A program made the translations under genes and the position numbers. Below are positions 18,029 to 26,223 of a DNA stretch of 64,000 nt, piece after piece. How positions within the stretch are numbered: position 1 is the stretch's first letter; every line of letters starts with the position of its first letter. The stretch lies in NCBI RefSeq assembly GCF_026342735.1, contig NZ_JAPEMM010000001.1, positions 1,860,001 through 1,924,000 on the forward strand, in the 5' to 3' direction. The DNA is from Streptomyces sp. NBC_00193 (lineage in GTDB: Bacteria; Actinomycetota; Actinomycetes; Streptomycetales; Streptomycetaceae). The notes under the pieces were generated by a model. It saw only the letters and a program-made list of their open reading frames with translations, was not told the origin of the DNA and did no database searches.

Positions 18029-18571
18029 ATGAGCCAGCAGTTCCAGCCGCCCGCGCCCGACGCCACACCCGCCGCCGCCCCGGCCCCGGGCCCGTCCGGA
18101 GCCGACTTCCTGACCCCGGCCTCCGGCCCGTCCGGAGCCGACTTCCTGGCCCCGGCCCCGGTCCGCCCCGGCAACGTGGGCCTCGGCGTCGTCGCCGCGT
18201 TCGTCGCAGCGCTGGCCGCTGCCGCAGCGTACGGCGCCATCATGAACGGCCTGGAGCGGCAGTTCAGCTACGCCGCGATCGGTGTCGGCCTGCTCGTCGG
18301 CTTCGCCGCCGCCAAGGTCGGCGGTCGCAACCCGGTCCTGCCCGTGGTCGCGGCCCTGTTCTCACTGGGTGCCGTCTACCTGGGGCAGCTGTTCTTCGTC
18401 GCGCTCTACGTCAGCAAGGTGGCCAACACCAGCCTGGGCGACGTGATCGACACCATGGGCGTCAGCGGCATCAACGACGCCCTGCAGCAGGGCGCCGACG
18501 TCATGGACTACGTCTTCATCGGCGTCAGCGGCGTCACCGCCTTCAGTATCGCCAGGAAGCTCAACGGCTGA
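18029..18571 (+). CDS. small membrane protein, function unknown
   Basis: The product is 180 residues. A Pro/Ala-rich N-terminal tail contains the unit GPSGADFL(T/A)PA twice, and the copies are also nearly identical in DNA. About three hydrophobic spans follow (NVGLGVVAAFVAALAAAAAY, YAAIGVGLLVGFAAA, PVVAALFSLGAVYLGQLFFV), and a last weak one (YVFIGVSGVTAFSIA) precedes the terminal KLNG. ATG at 18029 has a GGGGGGGG stretch as ribosome site. The composition resembles actinobacterial membrane proteins with a disordered cytosolic tail. I do not recognise a named family. Confidence 0.75.
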   Translation: MSQQFQPPAPDATPAAAPAPGPSGADFLTPASGPSGADFLAPAPVRPGNVGLGVVAAFVAALAAAAAYGAIMNGLERQFSYAAIGVGLLVGFAAAKVGGRNPVLPVVAALFSLGAVYLGQLFFVALYVSKVANTSLGDVIDTMGVSGINDALQQGADVMDYVFIGVSGVTAFSIARKLNG

Positions 18572-18801
18572 GCCGGTCCGCCACGCACAACCCCGGCAGC
18601 CGCGCCCGGACCACGGGCCGGCCTGCCGGCAGGCCGCGCCACGGATCCCGCACACACCGCACCACCCGGGCAGCGCGCCCGGCAGCGCGCCCGCAACGAG
18701 CCGATTCCGCTTGCCGCGCCCCCGCCGGACCCCGCCGAGCACCCGATCCCATGATCGAGAGCCCCGGCCGAAATCCCTGTCGCCCGCGCGATCACCGGTC
18801 A

Positions 18802-18816
18802 TATGATCCGCGCGTG
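18802..18816 (+). promoter_or_regulatory. -10 element placing transcription start on GTG 18814
   Basis: TATGAT (18802-18807) lies exactly six bases before the GTG at 18814, predicting a leaderless mRNA. The surrounding string ATATGATCCGC is repeated at 23484-23493 in front of the paralogous gene, where the GTG is spaced identically. The -35 region is weak. Confidence 0.55.
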
Positions 18817-19782
18817 CCCGCTCACCTCCCGCTCAGCCGGCCCCTGTACGAACCCGCCGACCGCATCCCCGCCCTCGCCGACCTGCGCGCCCACGTCCAC
18901 CGCCAGGACTGGGGCGCCGTCGCCGCGGCCTTCGACGCACTCGGGGACGAGGACGACCGCGCCATCGCCAGTCGTGTCGTCGGCGAGCAGCACAACGCCG
19001 AGCCGTTCCTCAACGGGGCCATGGCCGACGACCCCGGGGATCCGCTCGTGCGGAGCCTGCTCGCCGAGCGGATGATCCGGCTCGGCTGGGCCGTCCGTTC
19101 CAGCGCCCGCGCCCACGACGTTCCGGCGGCGCGGTTCCAGCAGTTCCACGGTTACCTGCGACGCGCCGAGCTGCTCCTCATCGACGTCTGCGCCGAGCAC
19201 CCCCGGTACGCCCTGGCCTGGTACCTGCGCACCATCACCTCCCGCGGCCTCCAACTGGGACCCGGCGAGACCCGGCGCCGGTACGAGCGGCTCGCCGAGC
19301 ACCACCCGCACCACTACGCCGGCCAGCAGCAGCTCCTCCAGCAGCTCTGCCCCAAATGGGGCGGGAGCTGGGAGACCGCGCACGCCTTCGCCGGGGAGTG
19401 CGCGCGGACGGCTCCCCCCGGCGGCCCGGGCGGCGCCCTGGTGGCCATCGCCCAGCTGGAGCAGTACGCGGAGTCGCTCGACGGCAGCGACACACGGCGT
19501 GCGGAGAAGTACCTGGCCACCCCCGAGAACCGTGCGCACCTGCTGGCGGCCGCCCGGCACTCGGTGCTCCACCCCGACGCCCGGGCCGAGGCGTACGCCC
19601 ACACCGACGCCCACAACGCCTTCGCCGCCGCCCACAGCGCGGCCGCCCGACCCGCCGACGCGGCCCCGCACTTCCGTGTCCTCGGCGACCGGGCGAGCCG
19701 CTTCCCCTGGGACTACCTGGGCACCGGGGACCACACGGTCGAGTTCGTCCGCCACCGCAAGAACGCCCTGGCAACGGGCTGA
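18814..19782 (+). CDS. soluble helical (DUF4034-like) protein, first copy, M16 island
   Basis: 322 residues, mostly helical, no signal peptide or membrane span. The most conserved block reads RYERLAEHHPHHYAGQQQLLQ and then QLCPKWGGSWE, reminiscent of DUF4034-type TPR-like proteins. Function is not known. GTG at 18814 is chosen because a -10 hexamer ends six bases upstream, and because the paralogue at 23497 has the same layout. The M16 peptidase gene starts 11 bases after the stop, so the two proteins are co-expressed. The same pairing recurs with the second copy, which strongly suggests that they act together, for example as substrate adaptor or immunity-like partner. Confidence 0.8.
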   Translation: MPAHLPLSRPLYEPADRIPALADLRAHVHRQDWGAVAAAFDALGDEDDRAIASRVVGEQHNAEPFLNGAMADDPGDPLVRSLLAERMIRLGWAVRSSARAHDVPAARFQQFHGYLRRAELLLIDVCAEHPRYALAWYLRTITSRGLQLGPGETRRRYERLAEHHPHHYAGQQQLLQQLCPKWGGSWETAHAFAGECARTAPPGGPGGALVAIAQLEQYAESLDGSDTRRAEKYLATPENRAHLLAAARHSVLHPDARAEAYAHTDAHNAFAAAHSAAARPADAAPHFRVLGDRASRFPWDYLGTGDHTVEFVRHRKNALATG

Positions 19783-19793
19783 AGGGCCACACG

Positions 19794-21548
19794 ATGACCA
19801 CCGAAACGCGCCCCGAGCCCGAGCCCGCCACCACCACGGACGCAGACGCAGACGGCACCGTCACCACCACGGTGAACGGCATCCGCACCCTCCTGGCCCC
19901 GCGTCCCGGCCCCCTCTCCGCCGGGCTGCTCTTCCGTGTCGGCAGCGCCGACGAGACCCTCGCCACGAGCGGCATCACCCACCTCGTCGAGCACCTCGCC
20001 CTGCACCACCACGGCCTGAGCGACCTGCACTACAACGGCACCACCGCCGCCGCCCACACCCACTTCCACGTCACCGGCACCCCCGCGGACATCACCGCGT
20101 ACCTGAACGGCGTCTGCGCCGCCCTGCGCGACCTCCCCGTGGAGCGGCTGGCCACCGAGAAGGAGATCCTGCGCACCGAGGCGGCCGGAAGATCCGCCGG
20201 GCCGGCCCACGCCGCGGCCGTATGGAGGTACGGGCCGCGCTCCTACGGGCTCGCCGCCCACCCCGAGTTCGGCCTCCAGAAGATCACCGAGCACGATGTG
20301 CGCGACTGGGCACGGACCTGGTTCACGCGGGAGAACGCCGTCCTGTGGATCACGGGCGACACCGTCCCCGAAGGCCTCGACCTCGACCTCCCCACCGGCG
20401 AGTGGCGCCCCGCGCCCGAGGCGACCTCCGCCCTGCCCACGACGCCCGCCTGGTTCCACGGCGACGACGGCGGGGTCTGCCTGACCGCCGTGGTGCCCCG
20501 CTCCACCGAGGCGACCCTGTTCGCCGGGGTGCTGGGCAAGGAGCTCTTCCGCGAACTGCGCCAGAAGGGCGGGTACTCCTACACGGCGGCGGCCGACTAC
20601 TCCGTGCGCGACGCCGATCACGCGACCGTCGTCGCATACGCCGACTCGCTCCCCGAGAAGCAGGACGCGCTGGTCGGCGCCTTCGTGGACGTCTTCGCGA
20701 AGCTCCGCGCCGGCCGCATCGAGCAGTCCGACCTGGATGCCGTACGGGCCTCCGCGCTGACCCTCCTCGACGTCCCCGACCTCGCCGCGGTCCGGCTGCC
20801 CGGCCGGGCCGCGGACCTGTTGCTGGGCCGCCCCGGACTGACCACCGCACAGGCCCGGGCGGAGATCGAGGCGGTCACCGTCGAGGACCTGCGGGACGTC
20901 GCGCGCGCCGTCTGGGCGGACGCGCTGATGCAGGTGCCCGACCGGGCCGTGGACTGGGCCGGGCTGACGGCCGCGCCCGCCGAGTCGGCGGACATCGTCA
21001 CCGGAAGGCGCCATCCGGCGGTGGGGAACGACGCGGTGGCCCTGATCGTGGGCGACGAGGGCATCAGCCTGGTGACTCCGCGCAGCAGGGCCACCGTGCG
21101 GTACGCCGAGTGCGTCCTGATGCGCAGCTTCCCGGACGGGGCCCGGCACCTGATCGGCCCCGACGGGATCTCCCTCACCGTCGAGCCGACCCTCTTCCGG
21201 ATCGGCCCGTCCGAGCTGGCCGTGGTGGACGGCTCCGTTCCCCCGTCGGCGGTGGTCGCGACGGAGCCCCGGGACCCCTCCCTGATCCCGCGACCGGCCA
21301 AGCCCGACCTCTCCACGGCCTGGAAGGACCCGCGTGCCTGGCCGGTCACCGCCGCCATCTGGGCACTGGGCGTGCTCACCGCGGTCCTGGCCGTCCTCAC
21401 GTGCGTGCTCGCGTTCCACGCGACCGACCGGTCCGTCCCCGCCGGCGATCAGGACTGGCGTCCGGTCAAGGCCGCCGCCCTCGTGACCGCGGGAGCCGCC
21501 GCCCTGTGCGTCACCCAGGTGCGCCGCCGCGACCGCGGCCGGGCCTGA
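19794..21548 (+). CDS. membrane-anchored M16 metallopeptidase, first active copy
   Basis: 584 residues. The inverzincin motif HLVEH (His63, Glu66, His67) is intact, and a probable third zinc ligand is Glu129 in EKEILRTEA. The M16 C-terminal half follows with VVPRSTEATLF and LRQKGGYSYTAAADY. After about residue 400 there is an extra domain (LIVGDEGISLVTPRSRATVR and on to EPTLFRIG) that looks like a small beta, PH-like module. Two hydrophobic helices (AAIWALGVLTAVLAVLTCVL and AALVTAGAAALCVTQV) end the protein. No signal peptide is present, so the peptidase part likely faces the cytosol. It lies in one transcript with the helical protein and the degenerate M16 gene. Confidence 0.88.
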   Translation: MTTETRPEPEPATTTDADADGTVTTTVNGIRTLLAPRPGPLSAGLLFRVGSADETLATSGITHLVEHLALHHHGLSDLHYNGTTAAAHTHFHVTGTPADITAYLNGVCAALRDLPVERLATEKEILRTEAAGRSAGPAHAAAVWRYGPRSYGLAAHPEFGLQKITEHDVRDWARTWFTRENAVLWITGDTVPEGLDLDLPTGEWRPAPEATSALPTTPAWFHGDDGGVCLTAVVPRSTEATLFAGVLGKELFRELRQKGGYSYTAAADYSVRDADHATVVAYADSLPEKQDALVGAFVDVFAKLRAGRIEQSDLDAVRASALTLLDVPDLAAVRLPGRAADLLLGRPGLTTAQARAEIEAVTVEDLRDVARAVWADALMQVPDRAVDWAGLTAAPAESADIVTGRRHPAVGNDAVALIVGDEGISLVTPRSRATVRYAECVLMRSFPDGARHLIGPDGISLTVEPTLFRIGPSELAVVDGSVPPSAVVATEPRDPSLIPRPAKPDLSTAWKDPRAWPVTAAIWALGVLTAVLAVLTCVLAFHATDRSVPAGDQDWRPVKAAALVTAGAAALCVTQVRRRDRGRA

Positions 21549-21636
21549 TCCGAAAGACCCGCTCCGGCGGGCGTGCCCATCCCCCGAACGCGAGTCGCAC
21601 CACCCACGATGGCCCCCGCACGGGCCGAGGAGCCGC

Positions 21637-23358
21637 ATGATCACCGAGAGCACCGTCGACGGAGTCCCCGTACTCCTGGCCCACCAGCCCGGCCCGGTCA
21701 CCGCCGGGCTGCTCTTCCGGGTCGGCCGCGCCGACGAGACCCTCGCCACCAGTGGCATCACCCGCCTCGTCCGGCACCTCGCCCTGGACCGGCTCGGCCC
21801 GGGCGGGCCGGGCGGCCCGGGCGACGGGGACGGCAGCGCGCCCGCCGCCACCTTCACCCGGTTCCAGGTCACCGGCACCCCCGCCGAAGTCGCGGCCCAT
21901 CTCAGCGGCGTCTGCGCCGCGCTGCGCGAGCTGCCCGTGGAGCGGCTGGAGACCCTGAAGGAGATCCTGCGCACCGCGCCCGCCGACCGCTCTCCCGACC
22001 ACGCCGGCCGCTCCGCCCAGTGGCGCTACGGTTCCCGCTCCTACGGCCTCACCGGTTACGCCGAGGCCGGGCTCCCGCACCTCACCGCGGAGCAGGTGCG
22101 CGACTGGGCCCGTACCCGGTTCACGAGCGGGAACGCCGTCCTGTGGATCACCGGCGGCGGCGTCCCCGAGGGCCTCGACCTCACCCTCCCTTCCGGCGAC
22201 CGGTGCCCCGCGCCCGGGGCCACCTCGGCGCTGCCCGCGCTGCCCGCCCGGTTCCCGGGTGACGACGGCTCGGTCACGCTGACCTCCGTACTGCCGCGCT
22301 CCACCGCCGCGAGCGTGTTCACCGAGGTCCTCGGCAGGGAACTGCTGCGGGCACTGCACCGGGACACCGGGTACGCGTACGCGGCGACCGCGCAGTACCT
22401 CCCGCGCGACGCCGTCTCCGCGACCGTCGTCGCCCACGCCGAGGGGCTCCCGGAGCACCAGGACGCGATGGCCGGCGCCTTCGTGGACGTCCTCGCGAAG
22501 CTCCGCTCCGGCCGCGTCGACCCGTCCGACCTGGAGGCCGTACGGGCCTCCGCACTCGCGCGGCTCGACACCCCCGGGCTCGCCGCGGCCCGGCTCCCGG
22601 GCCGGGCCGCGGACCTGTTGCTGGACCGCCCCCACCGCACCGTCGCCGAGGAGCGAGCCGAGATCGGGGCGGTCACCGCCGGGACCCTGCACGAGATCGC
22701 GCACGCCCTGTGGGAAGGCGCCCTGCTGCGGGCGCCCCGCGGGAGCGCGGACGGAGCAGGGCTCGCGGCCGCGCCCACCGGCTCCGCAGAGGCCGTCTCC
22801 GGGCGGGCCTACCCAGCCCTGGACGATCCCGGCACGGTCCTCACCGTGGCCGCCGAGGGGGTGGGCCTGGCCGGCCCGGCCGGCCTGATCACCGTCCGCT
22901 ACGCCGAGTGCTCCCTGGTGCAGGCCTACCCGGACGGCGCCCGCCACCTGGTCGGCCACGACGGGTTCACCCTCACCGTCGAGCCGACCCGCTTCGGGAT
23001 CACCGCGGCCGAGCTGACCCCCCTCGACACGGGTGTTCCGCCCTCCGTGCTCGTCGTGATGCCGCCCCGCTCCCCGGCCCGGATCCCGCGCACCACCCCG
23101 CCGGCCCCGGTCCCGGTCCCGGCCCCGGCGCCCGCCGCCCCGGCCGCCCCCTGGTTCACCGTCCTGCTGTGGGTGCTCGGCCTCCCGGGCATCATCATCG
23201 GCGTCTCCGTGCTGCTCCTCGGCATCGTGATGGGCGACGAGCACTCCCGGATAGCACCGGACAACGCCTGGTTCCTGTTCAAGTGGCTGCTGGCCGCGGG
23301 TGCATCCCTGATCCCCTGGGCCGTCTGCCTGAGGCTGCGGACCTCGGGGAGGAAGTAG
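21637..23358 (+). CDS. catalytically dead M16 peptidase paralogue
   Basis: 573 residues, clearly paralogous to both flanking M16 proteins (shared RVGRADETLATSGIT and the DLEAVRASAL helix). The zinc motif HLVEH is RLVRH (Arg43, Arg46, His47), and the Glu of LRTEA is Ala (LRTAP), so at least two zinc ligands and the catalytic base are gone. A Gly-rich loop, roughly RLGPGGPGGPGDGDG, replaces the HGLSDLHYNG segment. The PH-like domain and two membrane helices are retained. M16B enzymes often work as active/inactive pairs, as in mitochondrial processing peptidase, so this may be the non-catalytic partner. ATG at 21637 follows a GAGGAGCC ribosome site. Confidence 0.85.
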   Translation: MITESTVDGVPVLLAHQPGPVTAGLLFRVGRADETLATSGITRLVRHLALDRLGPGGPGGPGDGDGSAPAATFTRFQVTGTPAEVAAHLSGVCAALRELPVERLETLKEILRTAPADRSPDHAGRSAQWRYGSRSYGLTGYAEAGLPHLTAEQVRDWARTRFTSGNAVLWITGGGVPEGLDLTLPSGDRCPAPGATSALPALPARFPGDDGSVTLTSVLPRSTAASVFTEVLGRELLRALHRDTGYAYAATAQYLPRDAVSATVVAHAEGLPEHQDAMAGAFVDVLAKLRSGRVDPSDLEAVRASALARLDTPGLAAARLPGRAADLLLDRPHRTVAEERAEIGAVTAGTLHEIAHALWEGALLRAPRGSADGAGLAAAPTGSAEAVSGRAYPALDDPGTVLTVAAEGVGLAGPAGLITVRYAECSLVQAYPDGARHLVGHDGFTLTVEPTRFGITAAELTPLDTGVPPSVLVVMPPRSPARIPRTTPPAPVPVPAPAPAAPAAPWFTVLLWVLGLPGIIIGVSVLLLGIVMGDEHSRIAPDNAWFLFKWLLAAGASLIPWAVCLRLRTSGRK

Positions 23359-23462
23359 CCGCACCCGTCAGCGGAGCAATTCCTGCCGCTTTCCCCCTGA
23401 ATCCACCCTGACCAGGCACGATGCGATGCGAAACGGCGTCAATCGACAGCTCGAATTCCCTG

Positions 23463-23490
23463 TTGCAACGACACGAAACGATCATATGAT
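23463..23490 (+). promoter_or_regulatory. promoter of second helical-protein/M16 unit, leaderless
   Basis: TTGCAA (23463-23468), 16 bases, then TATGAT (23485-23490). The predicted start is the GTG at 23497. The -10 region and its distance to GTG copy those of the first unit at 18802. The DNA just upstream is noticeably richer in A/T than its neighbours. Confidence 0.6.
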
Positions 23491-23496
23491 CCGCCC

Positions 23497-24474
23497 GTGC
23501 CTGCCAATTCCGTGCCGCCCGACCGGCCGCTCCTCGACCCCGTCCTCGCCTTCCCGGCCCTTGCGCCGCTGCGCGCGGCCACGTTGGCCGGGGACTGGGA
23601 CTCCCTCGCCGGCGCCTTCGCCGCCGTCCCCGACGAGGAGGACCGCACCCTCGCCTCCCGGGTGGTCGCCGAGACCCCCGGGAGCGAGGAGTTCCTGCGG
23701 CTCACCGCCGAGCGGCTGCCGCGCGACCCGCTGGCCGGGACCCTGTACGCCGACCGGCTGCTGACCATGGGATGGCAGATCCGTACGGGCGAGTTCGCGG
23801 CGTTCGTGACCGGCAGCCGTCTCAAGGAGTTCCACGACCACCTGCGGCGCGCGGAGGCCCTGCTCATCGGAGTCTGCGCCGAGCACCCCGAGTACGCCCT
23901 CGCCTGGTACCTCCGGTTGAACACCGCACGCGGGCTCGAACTCGGCCCGAGCGAAACCCGCCGCCGCTACGACCGGCTCGTCGAGCACCACCCCCACCAC
24001 TTCGGCGGGCAGCAGCAACTGCTCCAGCAGCTGTGTCCCAAGTGGGGCGGCAGCTGGGAGAAGGCCGAGGAGTTCGCCGACGCCTGCACCGAGAAGGCCC
24101 GGCCCGGCTCCCCCACGGCCGCCCTCGTCGGGATCGTCCAGCTGGAGCACTGGCTGCACCTGATCCACACGGAACACGACGACGCCGAGGAGTACGTCGA
24201 GGACCCCGGCCGGCACGCCGCCCTGACCCGCGCGGCGGCCACCTCCGTGCTGCACCCGGACTTCGACTCCGCGCGCCACCACGCCGTCGTGGCCCACGGC
24301 GTCTTCGCCGCCCTGCACAGCCTGGCGGGCCGCTGGGACGAGGCCGCCCCGCACTTCCGCGCGCTCGGCAACCGGCTGAGCGCCTTCCCGTGGGAGTACC
24401 TCGACAGCGACCCCGTCGCCGAGTTCGACCGGCACCGCAAGCTCGCCCTGGCGAAGGGCCGAGGAGCGTCATGA
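23497..24474 (+). CDS. soluble helical (DUF4034-like) protein, second copy, M16 island
   Basis: 325 residues, paralogue of the protein encoded at 18814. Shared blocks include RRAEALLIGVCAEHPEYALAW and the HHPHHFGGQQQLLQQ-LCPKWGGSWEKA region. No signal peptide or membrane span. The GTG start at 23497 is supported by the six-base spacing after TATGAT. The stop overlaps the ATG of the next M16 gene (ATGA at 24471-24474), so translation is likely coupled and the two products are made in step. Function unknown; the repeated gene pairing argues for a joint role. Confidence 0.82.
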   Translation: MPANSVPPDRPLLDPVLAFPALAPLRAATLAGDWDSLAGAFAAVPDEEDRTLASRVVAETPGSEEFLRLTAERLPRDPLAGTLYADRLLTMGWQIRTGEFAAFVTGSRLKEFHDHLRRAEALLIGVCAEHPEYALAWYLRLNTARGLELGPSETRRRYDRLVEHHPHHFGGQQQLLQQLCPKWGGSWEKAEEFADACTEKARPGSPTAALVGIVQLEHWLHLIHTEHDDAEEYVEDPGRHAALTRAAATSVLHPDFDSARHHAVVAHGVFAALHSLAGRWDEAAPHFRALGNRLSAFPWEYLDSDPVAEFDRHRKLALAKGRGAS

Positions 24475-26147
24475 TCACCGAAACCTCCGTGGACGGCGTC
24501 CCCACGCTCCTCGCCCACCGCCCCGGCCCGATCACCGCGGGCCTGTTCTTCCGCGTCGGCCGCGCCGACGAGACCCTGGCCACCAGCGGGATCACCCACC
24601 TCGTCGAGCACCTCGCCCTGTACCGCCACGGCCTGAGCGACCTGCACTACAACGGCGCCACCGCCGCGACCTACACCCACTTCCACGTCACCGGCACCCC
24701 GGCGGACGTGGTCGAGTACCTGAACGGCGTCTGCGCCGCCCTGCGCGACCTCCCCATGGACCGGCTGACCACCGAGAAGGAGATCCTGCGCACCGAGGCC
24801 GTCGGCCACGGCCGCGGAGCGGGTCACAGCTCTGCCATCTGGCGCTACGGCGCACAGTCGTACGGGCTGACCAGCTATCCGGAGGCCGGGCTGCCCGGCC
24901 TGACCGAGGAGGCCGTGCGCGGCTGGGCCGAGAAGTGGTTCACCCGCGAGAACGCCGTCCTGTGGATCACCAGCGACACGGTCCCGGAAGGACTGGCCCT
25001 CGACCTCCTCCCGGGCACCCGCCACCCGGCTCCCGCCCCCACCTCGGCGCTGCCGCAGACGCCCGCGTACTTCCCCGGGGAGGACGGCACGGTCGTCCTG
25101 AGCGCCGTCGTACCGCGCTCCACCGAGGCCTCGCTCTTCGTCGACGTCCTCGGCAAGGAACTCTTCCGCGCCCTGCGCCAGAAGGGCGGCTACTCCTACA
25201 CGGCAGCCGCCGACTACACCCTGCGCGACGGCGCCTGGGCGACCGTGACGGCCTTCGCCGACGCCCTGCCGCAGAAGCAGGACGCGGTGGTCGGCGGTCT
25301 GGTCGACGTCTTCGCGGCCCTGCGGGCCGGCCGGATCGCACAGAGCGACCTGGACGCCGTACGGGCCACCCGGCTCGCCCAGTTCGACGTACCGCACACG
25401 GATGCGGCGCTGCTGCCCGCGTCCGCCCTGGACCTCCTCCTGGGCCGGTCCGCCCCCACGGAGAAGGAACTCCGGGCCGAGATCGAGGCGGTCACCACCG
25501 ACGACCTGCGCCGGGTCGCCGAGGAGGTGTGGGCGGGCGCCCTGATGCAGGCGCCCGGCAGGCAGGTGGAGTGGGCGGGCCTCACCTGCGCGCCGCAGGA
25601 CTCCGCCGACCTCGTCGAGGGCCGCCGGTTCACGATGCGCGGCGAGGAGCTCGTGTCCCTGATCGTCGCCGAGGAGGGCATCAGCCTGATCTCCACGGAC
25701 AGCCGGATCACGGTCCTCTACGAGAACTGCGCCCTGATGCGGATCTACCCGGACGGCGGGCGCAGCCTCGTCGGGACCGACGGCTTCACCCTCGCCGTCG
25801 AACCCACCCTGTTCAAGATCACCGAGGCGGATCTGGCCCCGCTGGACACCGGGGTCCCCGCGGCGGCCGTGGTCCGCATGCCGGCGCGCGACCCCGGACA
25901 GATCCCGCGGCCGGCCAACCGGGTCGAGCGCTCCGCGCTGGCCCCGTACATCGGCATCTGGGTGATGCTCACCCTGCTCACCACGCTGATGACCTTCGGG
26001 GTCCTCCAGGGGGAGCTCCGGTCCCGCGGCCCCGGCGGGGCCGACTGGACGCTCGTCGGCTGCTTCGGCGCGATCGCGGCCCTGTGCGGGATCCCGACGG
26101 TCCGCGCCCTGCTCAACATGCGCGCCTTCAAACGCCAGGAGGGCTGA
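24471..26147 (+). CDS. membrane-anchored M16 metallopeptidase, second active copy
   Basis: 558 residues. The zinc motif HLVEH is intact (His43, Glu46, His47), with probable third ligand Glu109 in EKEILRTEA. M16 C-terminal features follow (VVPRSTEASLF, LRQKGGYSYTAAADYTLRD). The extra beta domain (VSLIVAEEGISLISTDSRIT, then EPTLFKITEADL) and two C-terminal hydrophobic helices (IGIWVMLTLLTTLMTFGVL and TLVGCFGAIAALCGIPTV) match the first copy. The ATG overlaps the stop of the preceding gene by four bases. It is closer to the first active copy at 19794 than to the dead copy in the active-site region. Likely a cytosol-facing, membrane-tethered peptidase with an unknown peptide or protein substrate. 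Confidence 0.88.
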   Translation: MITETSVDGVPTLLAHRPGPITAGLFFRVGRADETLATSGITHLVEHLALYRHGLSDLHYNGATAATYTHFHVTGTPADVVEYLNGVCAALRDLPMDRLTTEKEILRTEAVGHGRGAGHSSAIWRYGAQSYGLTSYPEAGLPGLTEEAVRGWAEKWFTRENAVLWITSDTVPEGLALDLLPGTRHPAPAPTSALPQTPAYFPGEDGTVVLSAVVPRSTEASLFVDVLGKELFRALRQKGGYSYTAAADYTLRDGAWATVTAFADALPQKQDAVVGGLVDVFAALRAGRIAQSDLDAVRATRLAQFDVPHTDAALLPASALDLLLGRSAPTEKELRAEIEAVTTDDLRRVAEEVWAGALMQAPGRQVEWAGLTCAPQDSADLVEGRRFTMRGEELVSLIVAEEGISLISTDSRITVLYENCALMRIYPDGGRSLVGTDGFTLAVEPTLFKITEADLAPLDTGVPAAAVVRMPARDPGQIPRPANRVERSALAPYIGIWVMLTLLTTLMTFGVLQGELRSRGPGGADWTLVGCFGAIAALCGIPTVRALLNMRAFKRQEG

Positions 26148-26159
26148 GCCGGAGCCGGA

Positions 26160-26208
26160 CACGCCGGAGGGCCGGCGCCCCTCGGCGGGGCGCCGGCCCT
26201 CCGGCGTG
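26160..26208. terminator. bidirectional terminator closing the M16 island and guaB3
   Basis: A perfect 22-bp stem (26160-26181 with 26187-26208) and a 5-base loop lie between the converging stops of the M16 gene (26147) and guaB3 (26224). It marks the right-hand border of the island. Confidence 0.85.
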
Positions 26209-26223
26209 CGTACGGAAGAACCG

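Noticed and set aside
20243..20539. Antisense frame inside the first M16 gene
   Set aside because: Shadow of the M16 coding frame; no start signal or homology.
18814..26147. RiPP biosynthetic cluster interpretation
   Set aside because: M16 peptidases suggest it, but there is no precursor-like small gene, YcaO, radical SAM, dehydratase or transporter in the island.
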